Shown one piece after another: positions 54,884 to 64,000 of a DNA stretch of 64,000 bases. The first letter of the stretch is position 1; each line of letters begins with the position of its first letter. Below the pieces are notes generated by a model that saw nothing but the letters and a program-made list of their open reading frames with translations, did no database searches and was not told where the DNA came from. Source of the stretch: Pegoplata infirma (lineage: Eukaryota > Arthropoda > Insecta > Diptera > Anthomyiidae); contig OY992540.1 of assembly GCA_963921195.1 (NCBI GenBank), forward strand, positions 18,731,136-18,795,135, read 5' to 3'. The position numbers and the translations under genes are program-made.

Positions 54884-55225
54884 AATACAAAAATACAAAA
54901 CTTTAACGACAACATTTTGTAGACACACAGACACATGAATACGCATTTGTCTGTTAAAAGTATTAGTCTAATATAAAATCTACATTACAAACATATATAT
55001 TTGTTTGTCTGTTTCTGTGTGTGTGTATGTTTATTTGTATGTATGTATTTAGGGAAATATAAAAATACTTTATACTTTTTTGTGATTTTATAGTATTCTT
55101 TTTATGACAGTGATGTCTACTTGATCTGGCAAAAAAAAATCATTCATAAATCTTATTTAAGTTTAATAATATATACTTAACTTGTTTGTTGTGGTAAACT
55201 TTAAGTTGCATTAAAAAAATATATT
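54884..55225. other. No feature seen apart from a TGTATG run
   Basis: A GTGTGTGTGTATG / TTTGTATGTATGT microsatellite lies near 55015-55045. Nothing else. Confidence 0.4.
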
Positions 55226-55931
55226 TATACCCTACACCACACTGTGGTACAGGGTATAATGAGTTTATGCTGATGTTTGTAACTACCCGAAATATTGGTG
55301 CTAGACCCACCTTTAAGTATACCGATCAACTCAGAATCACTTTTTGAATAGATTTTTTTACAATTTTTATTCAATTGACTTGAAATTTGAAACTTAAGCC
55401 TTTCTTGGCCCAAGGACGAAGCCTATTGAAATTGGAAAAAATCGGTCCATATTTAGACCTAGTCCCCATACAAAGGTCCTCTTTAGTTTTGACTCAAATA
55501 ACTCTAATAACCGTATTATAATAGGTATCGAAATTTGGCAAGTAAACGTGTTTTGTCGTCACAAGTCATCATTCCGAATTTTAATGAAACCGGACCAGTT
55601 CTTCTTGTAGCCCCCATACAAACCACCTTCCCGATTTTCACATAAATCTCTCAAATTTCATGAAAATAGAAAATATTTAATTAAAATTTTGTTTGTGTAT
55701 GTTAAACGCGTACTTAAATAACCTTATAAAATCTGATAGTCATCGGACCAGTTTTGGACTTAGGCCCCTTTTGAAAATTTCTCCAGATATTCAGTTAAAG
55801 CGGTTTATTGTCAACAAATAGAAGCCCATTTCACTCGGTCCATAGGACCCATTTTCCGGGGCCAATTTTCGGAAAACTCTGGTGTAAGGTATTATATGGT
55901 CGTACTTGACCGACTATAATTTTCTTACTTG
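55226..55931 (+). mobile_element. H1-related repeat, second family
   Basis: Start TATACCCTACACCACACTGT with palindromic continuation GTGGTACAGGGTATA, then GTTTGTAACTACCCGAAATA and GTCGTCAC.. text. The 3' end is GTATTATATGGTCGTACTTG, GACCGACTATAATTTTC and ACTTG at 55927-55931 followed by T. It shares the start layout and ACTTG end with H1, but the interior differs (phrases such as CGGACCAGTTCTTC and AGCCCCCATACAAA). No hairpin with GCCGAAT. Confidence 0.72.
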
Positions 55932-56124
55932 TTTTTGTTTGTATTAGGGTCACTCGTTTTTTAATTAATATTCTCTCTGTTAGGTTCATTAAATACTGTT
56001 GTATATAAGATTTCAATTCAGGAAAAAATTCCATGGAATTATTATTTTTTTTTAACACACTTCACTTATGTTAGTCATACACACAAAAAAGTATTGGCTA
56101 AAAAATTTCAAAATGAACAAACAC

Positions 56125-56895
56125 TCAGGGAATGCCCCTACTAATGCAATGCATTGTGTTGATATCAGGAAAATAGGTTGTGTGGAGGAGGAAAGAGGGA
56201 GTAATGTTTGTGGATATTTGACTCGAATTTATCAACATTGAAAGACGACTGATAAACGAACTAGTACTACTGATAAACGAACCTTCTCTGTAATGCGATG
56301 TGCGATCAACTGGACAATCGACAACAAATGGATGTGATCTACTAGACAACCGAGTGCTGCGAACAAAAACTCGGGCTCTAGGGATAAGTTCACTTATCTC
56401 AGTGGAACACTTTCCATGGTAATATCGATAGACCAGAGTCACACAACCCACATTCCGACGATGCTCCAGTGAGTCAATTGAATTGGATACCCTATTGTCA
56501 TTGATAAGCATCAACGCCCTACTTTGCACACGGTCCAAAAGCTCCAAAATAGACTTTGAAGCCCCTGCCCATATATGGGAGTTGTATTCCATCTTCGGTC
56601 GGATGTAGGTGGTATAAATAGTTAGGAGATCGGATGAGGTGAAGTACTTCTTACACCGGGTTAAAAAACCGAGACACTTGAATGCTTCTTTCGACACTTG
56701 AAAAACGATACCTATACCACCCATTTGTACAGATGACGCTGGTGATTCCACATTCCTTTGGGTTAACATACAACATAGGGTCTTGCGTGCATTAAACTTG
56801 ACCCTATTCGTAAGACCCCACTCAGAGATTGTCAAAAGGTCCTGATTAAGTGTGTCATTCATAATCCGCCTTTTTCCGCAACCTGAACAAGGCAT
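56125..56895 (-). pseudogene. LINE ORF2 C-terminal piece
   Basis: A 256-residue frame starts near NDTLNQDLLTISEWGL and runs through RVKFNARKTLCCMLTQR, KVSK/VSKEAFKCLGFL, YTTYIRPKMEYNSHIWAGAS, LLDRVQSRALMLINDNRVSN and SLEHRRNVGCVTLVYRYYHG to a stop. This is the thumb and C-terminal region that follows the FADD box in this group. A deletion near the middle removes a short stretch before KEAFKCLGFL. It is the longest intact coding remnant in the window, but it is part of a dead element. Confidence 0.85.
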
Positions 56896-57203
56896 GGCCT
56901 ACGATCGAAGGAAAATGAATGACAAATGTTGCTGTCATCTGCAAAAGAGTAGATAGGATTTGAAGTTTGACTTAGAAGGTCCTTAAGAAAAATAAGAAAA
57001 AGGGTAGGAGAAAGAACAGAACCTTGCGGTACCCCTGATTGAAGACGAAACTCATCCGATGAGAAACCATCTATAACAACATCGGTTCCTAAGAAAACTC
57101 GAAATAAATCGAGAGAAGTCGTTACCGACACCGAAGGCATTAAGCTAAGGTATGAGTGCACCGTGCCACACACAATCAAATGCCTTGGAAGTATCCAGAG
57201 CAA
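56859..57203 (-). pseudogene. LINE reverse transcriptase, palm piece with FADD
   Basis: In a different frame from the upstream piece: WILPRHLIVCGTVHS (remnant after the first catalytic Asp), FRVFLGTDVVIDGFSSDEF, LQSGVPQGSVLSPTLFLIFL and NPIYSFADDSNICHSFSF. The two adjacent catalytic aspartates survive in FADD, the form of the YADD box found in several insect LINEs. The frame then shifts near 56880. Confidence 0.85.
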
Positions 57204-57214
57204 CTACCTTACTC

Positions 57215-57907
57215 TCACCAAAACGGTGGATCGAACGACTCCAACTTCCGAGTTCTACGAAAACCATACTGTCGATCGTTTAAAAGTAAGTTAGCCTCAA
57301 GATACCTAACAATATAGCAATTTACCATGCTCTCCATCACCTTCGAGAGCGCTGAGCATATTGCGATTGGGAGGTAGTTATCAGGGTTATTAGCCGCTCC
57401 CTTTTTAGGGATTGGCTGCACATTGGCAACCTTCCAACATGAAGGAAAGACTCCCGCACGGTAAGACGAGATAAAAAGGTTGGCCAGTGGACGTGCTAAC
57501 GTTGTAGAACAACGTTTCAGCACCAGTGCTGGTATACCATTTGGCCCCGATGATTTATTTACGTTAAGATCCGCAAGAACCTTTTTAACTGCATGTGCTC
57601 GGAAAAATATTCTGGGCATAGTATGGGATACCCTCTTGAGTTCGGGCAGTGTTTGATTACTTTCCGACAAAAAAGAGTTTCTTGCAAAAAGACCAGCCAA
57701 CAGGTTAGCTTTATCAACCGGTTCAGTGAATACTTGGTCGTCTTTTAAAAGAGTCGGGATAGAAGAACTAGCATTTTCCCTGACACTTTTAACAAACGAC
57801 CAAAAGCTCTTACTGCCCCGAGGAGCAGCAAGAACTTTAGCACGAAGTCGCTGTTCCTAAAGAAGCTTTTCACGACTAACAAGGGAAGTCTCCCTAGTGT
57901 CACCCGC
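57215..57907 (-). pseudogene. LINE reverse transcriptase, N-terminal piece
   Basis: The frame carries FWSFVKSVRENASSSIPTL and FTEPVDKANLLAGLF, then VKKVLADLNVNKSSGPNGIP (RT finger motif) and PDNYLPIAICSALSKVMESM. It ends GFRRTR followed by scrambled residues and a stop at about 57215. A stop codon is already present at 57857-57859. In relatives the next region holds the first catalytic aspartate (DISKAFD-like), and that part is deleted here. Confidence 0.85.
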
Positions 57908-58837
57908 GGATCTTTATGGAATTGGTTTTATTTTGTAGAGCAGAAAAATAAAGGGACACGTATTTTTTTTTAGCGGCCCAAATTCATATTTAGGGGGTAA
58001 AAAGGAGGGGGGAAGACAAGGCCATTTTTCAGTTTTTTTCGTTTATCTCCTATATTATGCAAAGAAACCTAGTCATGTTACATACCAAATGAAAGGTCTT
58101 TGGAAAACCTATCTACGTGTGCTAAGAACGTGTCCAAACATGCACAACTTTTCGTCATATTGAGTAAAATACCAAAATCTTAGGACATTTTTGTTAATAA
58201 GTCGAAAAATATAAACTTCATCGGCCCGTAATCAAAAGGGCGTGAACTGCCACGGCTATTTTTATAAAATAAATGGTTATTTCGGCCTGTTCCGCAAATC
58301 ACTCAAAAACGGCCAAAATGATTTTAATGAAATTTGCCGCACACATATTGTTTACCGATGGCAGAACTATAGGACATATTAGACCACGATTGGGCAAACG
58401 GGCGTACTACACCATGCGCGGGTAAGATGGGTGGGAAAGGGAAATCCCCCCCCCCAAATTTTAACAAAAAAAGAAAGAAAAAAAGTTAGAAGGAAATTTC
58501 CTTAAAAATTTTTCAAAGCAAAAATCTCAAAATTATTATAAGGAAAATCTTAAAATTTGTGAAATATGTGATTGAATCTAAAAATTTTCTGTGAAAAAAT
58601 ATCTGTCGATCTGAAAGTTCTTATAATGAATTTTGATTTAAAAATATTACTAACAAATGTATTTTTTTTATACAAAAATGTTACGGGATATTAATTTGGT
58701 TTATATAAAAAATGTTTTTCTATTACAAAGGAATAATATTCAAAAAATGTTGATAGTCTTTTTTTCAGACCAACCTATGAAACAGAGGTCGTGAATTCGA
58801 CTCCCACCAAAACCCTTGGTCGAATTCGATACAGTTT
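57908..58837. other. Non-coding stretch
   Basis: No gene. A CCCCCCCCCC run lies at 58446-58455 and GGAGGGGGGAAG near 58004. Phrase-like text occurs (CGTGAACTGCCACGGC, GGCAAACGGGCGTACTACAC) but no second copy is in the window. Confidence 0.4.
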
Positions 58838-59236
58838 TATACCCTCCGCTCTAGTGATAGAGGGTATATATAGGTTTGTCATGCCGTGTGTAACACCTAG
58901 AAATTTTGGTCTAGGACCCCACATGATCATCGATCGATCTAACGATGTCCGTCCGTATGTCTGTCTGTAGAAATCACGCTATCTTTTGAAAGGCTTTACA
59001 GAGACTTCTAAAGTTTGGCATATGTGTTGGGCATTTACCTGGTCACGTTGATATTGCAATCCAGCTAAATCGGTCCAGTGGTTCAAAAGTTATGGACAAA
59101 AGACTGAATTTTGGCAAGGTTTTTCGTGAATTTACGAGATAAAAAACACGCTAACTTTCTAAAGGCAATTCTGAGGATCCTGAAGCTTGGCATCTATATA
59201 TTCCGTTCCCCTGGCATGGTTTGTTTTGAATTTCAT
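58838..59236 (+). mobile_element. H1 repeat, 5' half
   Basis: TATACCCTCCGCTCTAGTGA, GTTTGTCATGCCGTGTGTAA, GTCCGTCCGTATGTC, the two CACGCTA blocks (GCATATGTGTTGGGCATTTA, GCATCTATATATTCCGTTCC), breaking off at TGAATTTCATTTTA. The 3' half with hairpin is missing. Confidence 0.8.
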
Positions 59237-59239
59237 TTT

Positions 59240-59338
59240 ATTCAATTTACACATTCAGAGTAAAATTACCCAATTTACAGTAGGAGTCCAGTTTCCTACT
59301 ATAAATTGGGTAAATTTCATCAAATTTTGATTAGAGTG
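59240..59338. mobile_element. M element fragment related to 9376-9548
   Basis: TTTACCCAATTTATAG-type text is present in both orientations (ATTACCCAATTTACAGTAGG, CCTACTATAAATTGGGTAAA) and the right end ATTAGAGTG is followed by TA. The left end is lost at the junction with H1. Confidence 0.6.
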
Positions 59339-60616
59339 TAGCTTTTCCATCACTTTTTCCTAGAAAAAATGTATCATTGTTTTTGCTCATCCAGCAACGG
59401 TGAATGGATGGTTTTGTTATTGAAAGTTACAAAAAAAAATGTCCCCTCCAAACTCAAAAGCTGTACCCGCCACTGCCTTATACGAACATTTTCCACCGGA
59501 TTGTTTAAATTTTAAATCTTTTAAAATTCAAGAAAAAATGCATTTATTTTTGTTTGCATTCACAATACCACTAAAGATTTTTTTTTTGCATAAAACATTC
59601 TTTAATAAAAATGTTTTTCTTTGTAATTGAAAAGTCTACTAATGATAAGTACTTTCGCTTTCTTTGTACCAGACAAAGTGAGTCATTGAGTTGATATGGC
59701 ACTACAAGATTGTACAACTTACTTATTATGTTCGTTCGCAATGAAAAAGTACTTTAGGTGTGTTTTGCTGCAACTGAAATTAAAACCTTTGACAGAAATC
59801 TTGAAATTATTGTTGCACCTTTTTTTTTTGTTTGAAAAGCAACTAATTATTTTTAAAGGAAATAAAAGAGAAAAATGTTAAATAAAAAATCGCTTTATTA
59901 GCATTATCATTTTTAGGGTACTAAGCATCCGATGTGCATGAGTTTAAATTTAACGACTTAATTGAAAAACACAAAATTACGAGCAAATCGGGAACACTTA
60001 AATTTTCTCCAACCGACTTTAGTGTGTGTGTGTGTGGGTTTATTGTACAACTAAAATACAAAATAATTAAATCTTTTTTATGGGACAAAACAACATTTTA
60101 TGACTTTGATAAATAGTGATTATGATGTTTTGAAATACTATGTAATGAAAGTTTAAGTTATAAAAAACTAGTATTCCCCAGGGGTCAGACTATCACCATT
60201 TTCTCCATTTATTTTTTTATGTGTTTAAATTATTTAGTATGTTGGTACAATATTTTTGTCATCTGTATGTATGTGTACATATGGAGAGATGATGTTTGTA
60301 AGTATTAAATAAAATAAACAATTTTAACAAGGCCAGAACCGGATGTGGAATAAAACTAAACATCCATATGACAGCAAATATCATATAATAACTCAACTAC
60401 GACTAATGTAAACAAAACGATACAAAATTTATATTAAAATGACAAAAATGTATGCAAAAAAAAAAAATAAAGAAAATATGAAAGAATAAATAAATATAAT
60501 AATACAAGAAAAATATAGACTTAAATTAATTTATTATAAAAGCAGATGCGTTGAAAACTAATGCTTATAAAAATAAAGAAAAAAGTGTAATTCCACTTTG
60601 GCCGACTCCATGAATA
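59339..60616. other. Non-coding unique-looking DNA
   Basis: No gene and no repeat shared with the rest of the window. A GTGTGTGTGTGTGTGG run lies near 60021. Short frames (59439, 59696, 59934) are not supported by codon pattern or context. Confidence 0.4.
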
Positions 60617-60624
60617 CTCTACAC

Positions 60625-60723
60625 CAGCGGTTACCAACCTTCTTGGCTCGCGTACCCCTAATTTTAAATTTTATGAGCCGCGTACCCCCTAACGAGTTTT
60701 TTGTTTTCGTTAAAAAACTTCAC
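60625..60723 (+). mobile_element. Possible hAT terminus
   Basis: CAGCGGTTACCAACCTTCTT followed by GGCTCGCGTACCCC resembles the CAGTGGTTCCCAACC-type ends of a widespread hAT group, and ATGAGCCGCGTACCCCC repeats the inner part. The opposite end was not found in the window, and the foldback at 60738 cuts in. Confidence 0.5.
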
Positions 60724-60737
60724 ATATAAATATTAGT
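60724..60737. repeat. Target-site duplication, left copy (14 bp)
   Basis: ATATAAATATTAGT here is identical to 63057-63070. Confidence 0.8.
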
Positions 60738-60849
60738 ATTTTGAGGATGTTTATTCTGGCTCGAGGTCATTATTTTCTTTACTAATTAAAACCATGATAT
60801 TTTCATAGCATAATTTTCAAGAAAATTATTTTTTGTTTTAAATTTATTT

Positions 60850-61035
60850 ATGTTGGTCATTTTTGCAAGACTTAATCGACACGTGTTTCGGAATTTGTCA
60901 AGATTCCATTGTCAAGATTATTTAGCAAAAATAGAAACGATTTACTACAAAGTAGCAAACGAGTCTAATGACAAATCGTTTGTGCACAAACTAAAGTATA
61001 AGAACATATTCGACTCTATCCACAATGTGAATTAG
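60850..61035 (+). CDS. 61-residue ORF in the foldback arm, unknown
   Basis: It starts with ATG (MLVIFARLNRHVF...) and ends DSIHNVN, followed by a stop. It is identical over 60 of 61 residues to the minus-strand frame at 18095-18280. Near-identity at DNA level over the whole arm means that protein-level selection cannot be inferred. No recognised domain. The frame lies in a region that can fold back on the opposite arm. Confidence 0.3.
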   Translation: MLVIFARLNRHVFRNLSRFHCQDYLAKIETIYYKVANESNDKSFVHKLKYKNIFDSIHNVN

Positions 61036-61080
61036 AAAGACGAAGAAATTGTACTATACTAGTAAGGCAACGATTGTCAA

Positions 61081-62853
61081 TCTATATCTATATCTATATC
61101 TATATCTATACTTCTATACTAATATTATAAAGAGGTAATGTTTGTATGTTTTTTGTTTGTTTGTTTGTAGAAAGTAATCTCCGGAACTACTCATCCGATT
61201 TCAAAAAAGTTTTCAGCAATATTTAGAGTGTTCTTCCAGGACGGACATAGGCTAGGTTTCATCGACCACGCCCACTCCTACGCCCACTTTTTCCAAAAAA
61301 ACGTAAAATCTAAAAATCTCAAAAACTACTAAACCGATTTCAAAATTTTTTTTACCAATACATACTTGAAATGGTCCTTCATGATGGAAATATGCTGGAT
61401 TTCATCGACCACGCCCACTTCTACGCCCACTTTTGGCAAAAATATTTAAATTTAAATATCTTTGAAACTACTCATCCGATTTAAAAAATGCTTTTACCAA
61501 TATTTAGAGTGCTCCTCCAGGGTTGACATAGTCTAGGATTCACTGACCACGCCCACTTCTACGCCCACTTTTGGCAAAAAACTTAAAATTGTAATATATA
61601 TGAGACTACTCATCCGATTTCAAAAAAGTTTTCACCAATATTTAGAGTGTTCCTCCATGGTATACATAGGCTAGGATTCATCGACCACTCCCACTTCTTC
61701 GCCCACTTTTTGGCCAAAAAACTTAAAATTTAAAAATCTCCAAAATTACTCATGCGATTTCAAAAATTGTTCCATCAATTCTTGGTATGGTTCTTCAGAG
61801 TAGAAATAAGCTAGGTTTCATTTAACACGCCCATTTCTACGCCTACTTTTGGTAAGAAAAACGTAAAATTTAAATATCTTGAATCTATTCATCAAAAATC
61901 TTATCACCAATACATATTAAGAATGGTCCTTCATGGTGGACATTGGCTAGCTTTCATCGACCACACCTTTTCAAAGCCCAGTTTTGGTCAAAAAACGTAA
62001 AATTTCAAAATCTCCGAAACTACTAATTCGATTAAAAAAAAAAAAAAAATCTCCAATATTAAGAATGGTCTTACGGTTTATCGACGTAAAATTTTAAAAT
62101 ATAAGAAAATTTTTATGATGTTTCAAAAATGATTTCACCAATAATTTGAATTCTTCTTCAGAGTGAGTTAGGGTAGGTTTCAGGATTAAAAGACTTCAAA
62201 TTTAAAAACCTCCACACTACTCATCCGATTTCAAATCATTCTGAAAAATGTTCTTTTTGGAAATTCAGATTTTAATGTAAAAGTAATGAACTTTGTAACC
62301 TTTTCTATCTACTGAAAATTGGTCATTGAAATTTTAAATGGGTCATAGAAACTTGAAAAAATCATTCTGAAAAAATACCTTCTGGAAATTAAGATTTTAA
62401 TGGGGCTATAAGGGTAAATTATTGTACTGTTGTTTTTTTACTATCCCCTGAAATCCTCCAGAAGAATTAACAAGGAAGAAAAGGTCATATTTTGAAATTA
62501 AAGTTAAGGAATGAAGCGTACATGGAACGAAATGAATTTGAATTCAATGAATTAAATTGAATAGGGACGAAAAGGAATAGAACGAGGAACGAAATTTTAC
62601 GGGAAATGAAATGAGTTCAATAATAACGATATAAGGGCTCGAAAATGTTCAAGCAATTTTTTTTACCGGAACGAACATGATTCCGGGCTAAATAGTTTTT
62701 TATGAAATAGTTTTTATGAAAGACTTCAACGTTAAAAATTTAATAAAATAAAGATTCTGCAGGGGACAATTTTAGAAAGGAACTCTACTTCTGATACTTT
62801 TTTAATACCGTATTTATTATTACCGGTGACAAAGTTCCGGGCGGGCCTGCTAG
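61081..62853 (+). mobile_element. Non-autonomous Helitron, 1773 bp, exact borders
   Basis: It starts TCTATATCTATATCTATATC, then TCTATACTAATATTATAAAG, and ends AAAGTTCCGGGCGGGCCTGC with CTAG at 62850-62853. Insertion lies exactly between A (61080) and T (62854). The uninterrupted host text, ACGATTGTCAATAACCAACA, exists reversed at 18041-18060, so it is an exact empty site. About eight tandem units of roughly 140 bp fill 61180-62240 (ACTACTCATCCGATTTC, CTCCAGG, GACCACGCCCACTTCTACGC, CACTTTTGGCAAAAA). No Rep/helicase. Confidence 0.92.
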
Positions 62854-63056
62854 TAACCAACAAAAATATTTAAAACATTTTACATATGATAGTCCATAAA
62901 AATAATTTTCTTGAAAATTATGCTATGAGAATATCATGGTTTTAATTAGTAAAGAAAATAATGACCTCGAGCCAGAATAAATATCCTCAAAATATAATAT
63001 TTTAAAGGTCGAATAAAACAATTTTTATTTTTTAATAAAAATTAATCAGAATTTTA

Positions 63057-63070
63057 ATATAAATATTAGT
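63057..63070. repeat. Target-site duplication, right copy (14 bp)
   Basis: ATATAAATATTAGT, identical to 60724-60737. Confidence 0.8.
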
Positions 63071-63396
63071 GTTAATTTTGAAATTTTTGATCTGTGGGTA
63101 TTATAATTTTTTTTAAGGATTTAGGGGGGATAAAAACAATGGTGGTATTTTTTTGAAAAAATGTTCGCTCCTTGGGATGGTTGGTTCAATGCATCTGAAA
63201 ACTCGTATTTTGAGCTGATTTTTCTGCAGAGCAAAAAAGGGCTGAAAATATTGCAAATCTGATTTCACCAGTGAATTCTACACCGAAAATTTAAACAACG
63301 ATCGTTTTTTGAACTCTTAAAAAAAGTTCCAAAAACCCATCACAGGGAGCGGAAATATAACTGTTGTAATTTTTTTTAAATGTTTTTTTTTTAATA

Positions 63397-63443
63397 CGAG
63401 GGCAGATCAATAGTTCCGTGACTTTCCAAATGAAACACCCTCG
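63397..63443. mobile_element. Very short mariner-like remnant
   Basis: CGAGGGCAGATCAATAGTTC at the left and ACACCCTCG at the right, with TA outside both (63395-63396, 63444-63445). ACGAGGG..GATCAATA.TTCCGTGACTTT resembles mariner-type termini. Only about 47 bp remain between the TA dinucleotides, so almost the whole element has been deleted. Confidence 0.45.
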
Positions 63444-64000
63444 TATATACAATGGAAGAGAATTTTATACTTAACAAAATAGTACCAAAATTTTTACTCT
63501 ATTTCAACCCTTCTCAAAAATGGCCAAAAACACGTTTTTTGATAACTTTGACATAAATTTACTCAAAAACCTGACATCATAGAAAAATTTGGGAACCATA
63601 TTCGGAATCAGCGTCGAAAGTTTAATCGAAAACAAGTGGTCAGATCTCAAAATATCATCCAAAAATATCGCAAAAAATACTCTCTAATGGCACTTTCTTT
63701 TCTGAAACAAAATGTTGCACCCTTAAAAGTATCATTTGTATCATTTGTAAAAAAAAAAAACAAAAAATTGAGAAAAATTTTCTTTTAACCAAAACATTGG
63801 CAATCAGTTGTTTTTATAAGGCAACTTTACTACCCCGTCCTTATATGAAGGTGTGAAAAGTGTGACATTTTTAAACTTTATAAATGCAATATTTTTAGAA
63901 AAAAGCATAATAAATGTATAAAGTGTTGCCAGTTTTTTAGAAAAGAACAAAAAAATTGCAATTTTTTTGAAGGAACGGTAAAATGTGACATTTTTTGCCA
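63444..64000. other. No feature seen
   Basis: AT-rich DNA to the window edge, with no gene and no repeat match that I can find. Confidence 0.4.

Larger units (their letters stand above)
56042..57907 (-). mobile_element. Non-LTR retrotransposon (LINE), 5'-truncated, dead
   Basis: On the minus strand the remnant starts inside ORF2, upstream of the reverse transcriptase (RT) domain, and ends in a short A-run (T-run at 56045-56056 on the plus strand). Only RT and the C-terminal part are present; endonuclease and ORF1 are missing, the usual result of incomplete reverse transcription. Three reading frames are needed, with internal deletions. The sequence style (KSSGPNGIP, GVPQGSVLSPTLF, SFADDSN, IWAGAS) is that of Jockey/I-group elements common in flies; the exact clade is inference. 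Confidence 0.88.
60738..63056. mobile_element. Unclassified foldback, copy 2, split by a Helitron
   Basis: The left part, ATTTTGAGGATGTTTATTCT to ACGATTGTCAA (60738-61080), matches the arm of the 17561 element. After the Helitron the text TAACCAACAAAAATATTTAA continues exactly where copy 1 continues (reversed near 18049). A deletion then joins TAGTCCA to AAAATAATTTTCTTG, and the right end GAGCCAGAATAAATATCCTC plus the AATTAATCAG tail follows. The 14-bp duplication lies outside both ends. Length without the Helitron is about 546 bp. Confidence 0.75.

Noticed and set aside
56125..57907. An active LINE.
   Set aside because: Stop codons, two frame changes and deletions (including the first catalytic aspartate region) interrupt the reverse transcriptase, and the 5' half is missing.
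60738..63056. The T-run end and long duplication could mean an ordinary SINE.
   Set aside because: No tRNA-, 7SL- or 5S-like promoter boxes are visible, and the body is a long inverted repeat, unlike a SINE.

Overview
The window reads as non-coding nuclear DNA from a higher fly (Diptera), most likely a calyptrate such as a blow fly or house-fly relative. It is strongly AT-rich and has no rRNA, tRNA or operon signal. I find no exon of a host gene that I can defend. Almost everything recognisable is transposable-element (TE) sequence or tandem repeat. The species guess is inference from the style of the repeats, mainly the TATACCCTCC...GGAGGGTATA family and its GTCCGTCCGTC run, which I associate with fly genomes.

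Names used below. H1: a roughly 0.6-0.8 kb repeat that starts TATACCCTCCACT, has an internal inverted partner, a 3' hairpin ATTCGGC-AAG-GCCGAAT, and ends ACTTG followed by T. It looks like a Helentron-type non-autonomous rolling-circle element. C: a repeat with GGTGAA hairpins followed by a (CATCAATTTTTT)n array. G: foldback elements ending TGGGGCATTCCA at TA sites. M: MITE-like (short non-autonomous DNA transposon) elements with CACTC/CACTA ends at TA sites. X and Y: two older dispersed repeats.

Layout. 0-9.5 kb: H1 copies, a mariner-type relic, a C copy interrupted by a 950-bp hAT-type foldback (8-bp duplication), a 1.9-kb G foldback, and satellites. 9.5-16 kb: mostly unique DNA, then a hAT-type element at 10.88-13.01 kb (8-bp duplication) swallowed by later insertions, a 2.1-kb TTTCTATAGAAA satellite and an M element. 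16-22 kb: a foldback with a 16-bp target duplication, a Helitron 5' fragment with internal repeats, and a 2.35-kb minisatellite running straight into an H1 3' end. 22-31 kb: M elements, H1, a truncated G, a nested TIR element and an interrupted C copy. 31-36 kb: a 2.04-kb G foldback, unique DNA, a 0.93-kb TIR element and a 21-bp minisatellite. 36-51 kb: reversed Helitron, foldbacks, and an X repeat cut apart by a foldback, two MITEs (one holding a dead Tc1-like transposon) and a Helitron. 51-58 kb: unique DNA, a 1.96-kb foldback, a second H1-like family and a dead non-LTR retrotransposon. 58-64 kb: H1, unique DNA, and a second foldback with a 14-bp duplication that carries a complete 1.77-kb non-autonomous Helitron.

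The strongest results come from comparing copies inside the window, because several insertions have a paralogous empty site here. The most unusual object is the foldback at 17.56-18.45 kb and 60.74-63.06 kb. It has 14-16 bp target duplications, a T-run at one end, and a 61-residue reading frame that is almost identical in the two copies. No gene here works together with another in a pathway; the only protein-coding traces are dead transposase and reverse transcriptase.
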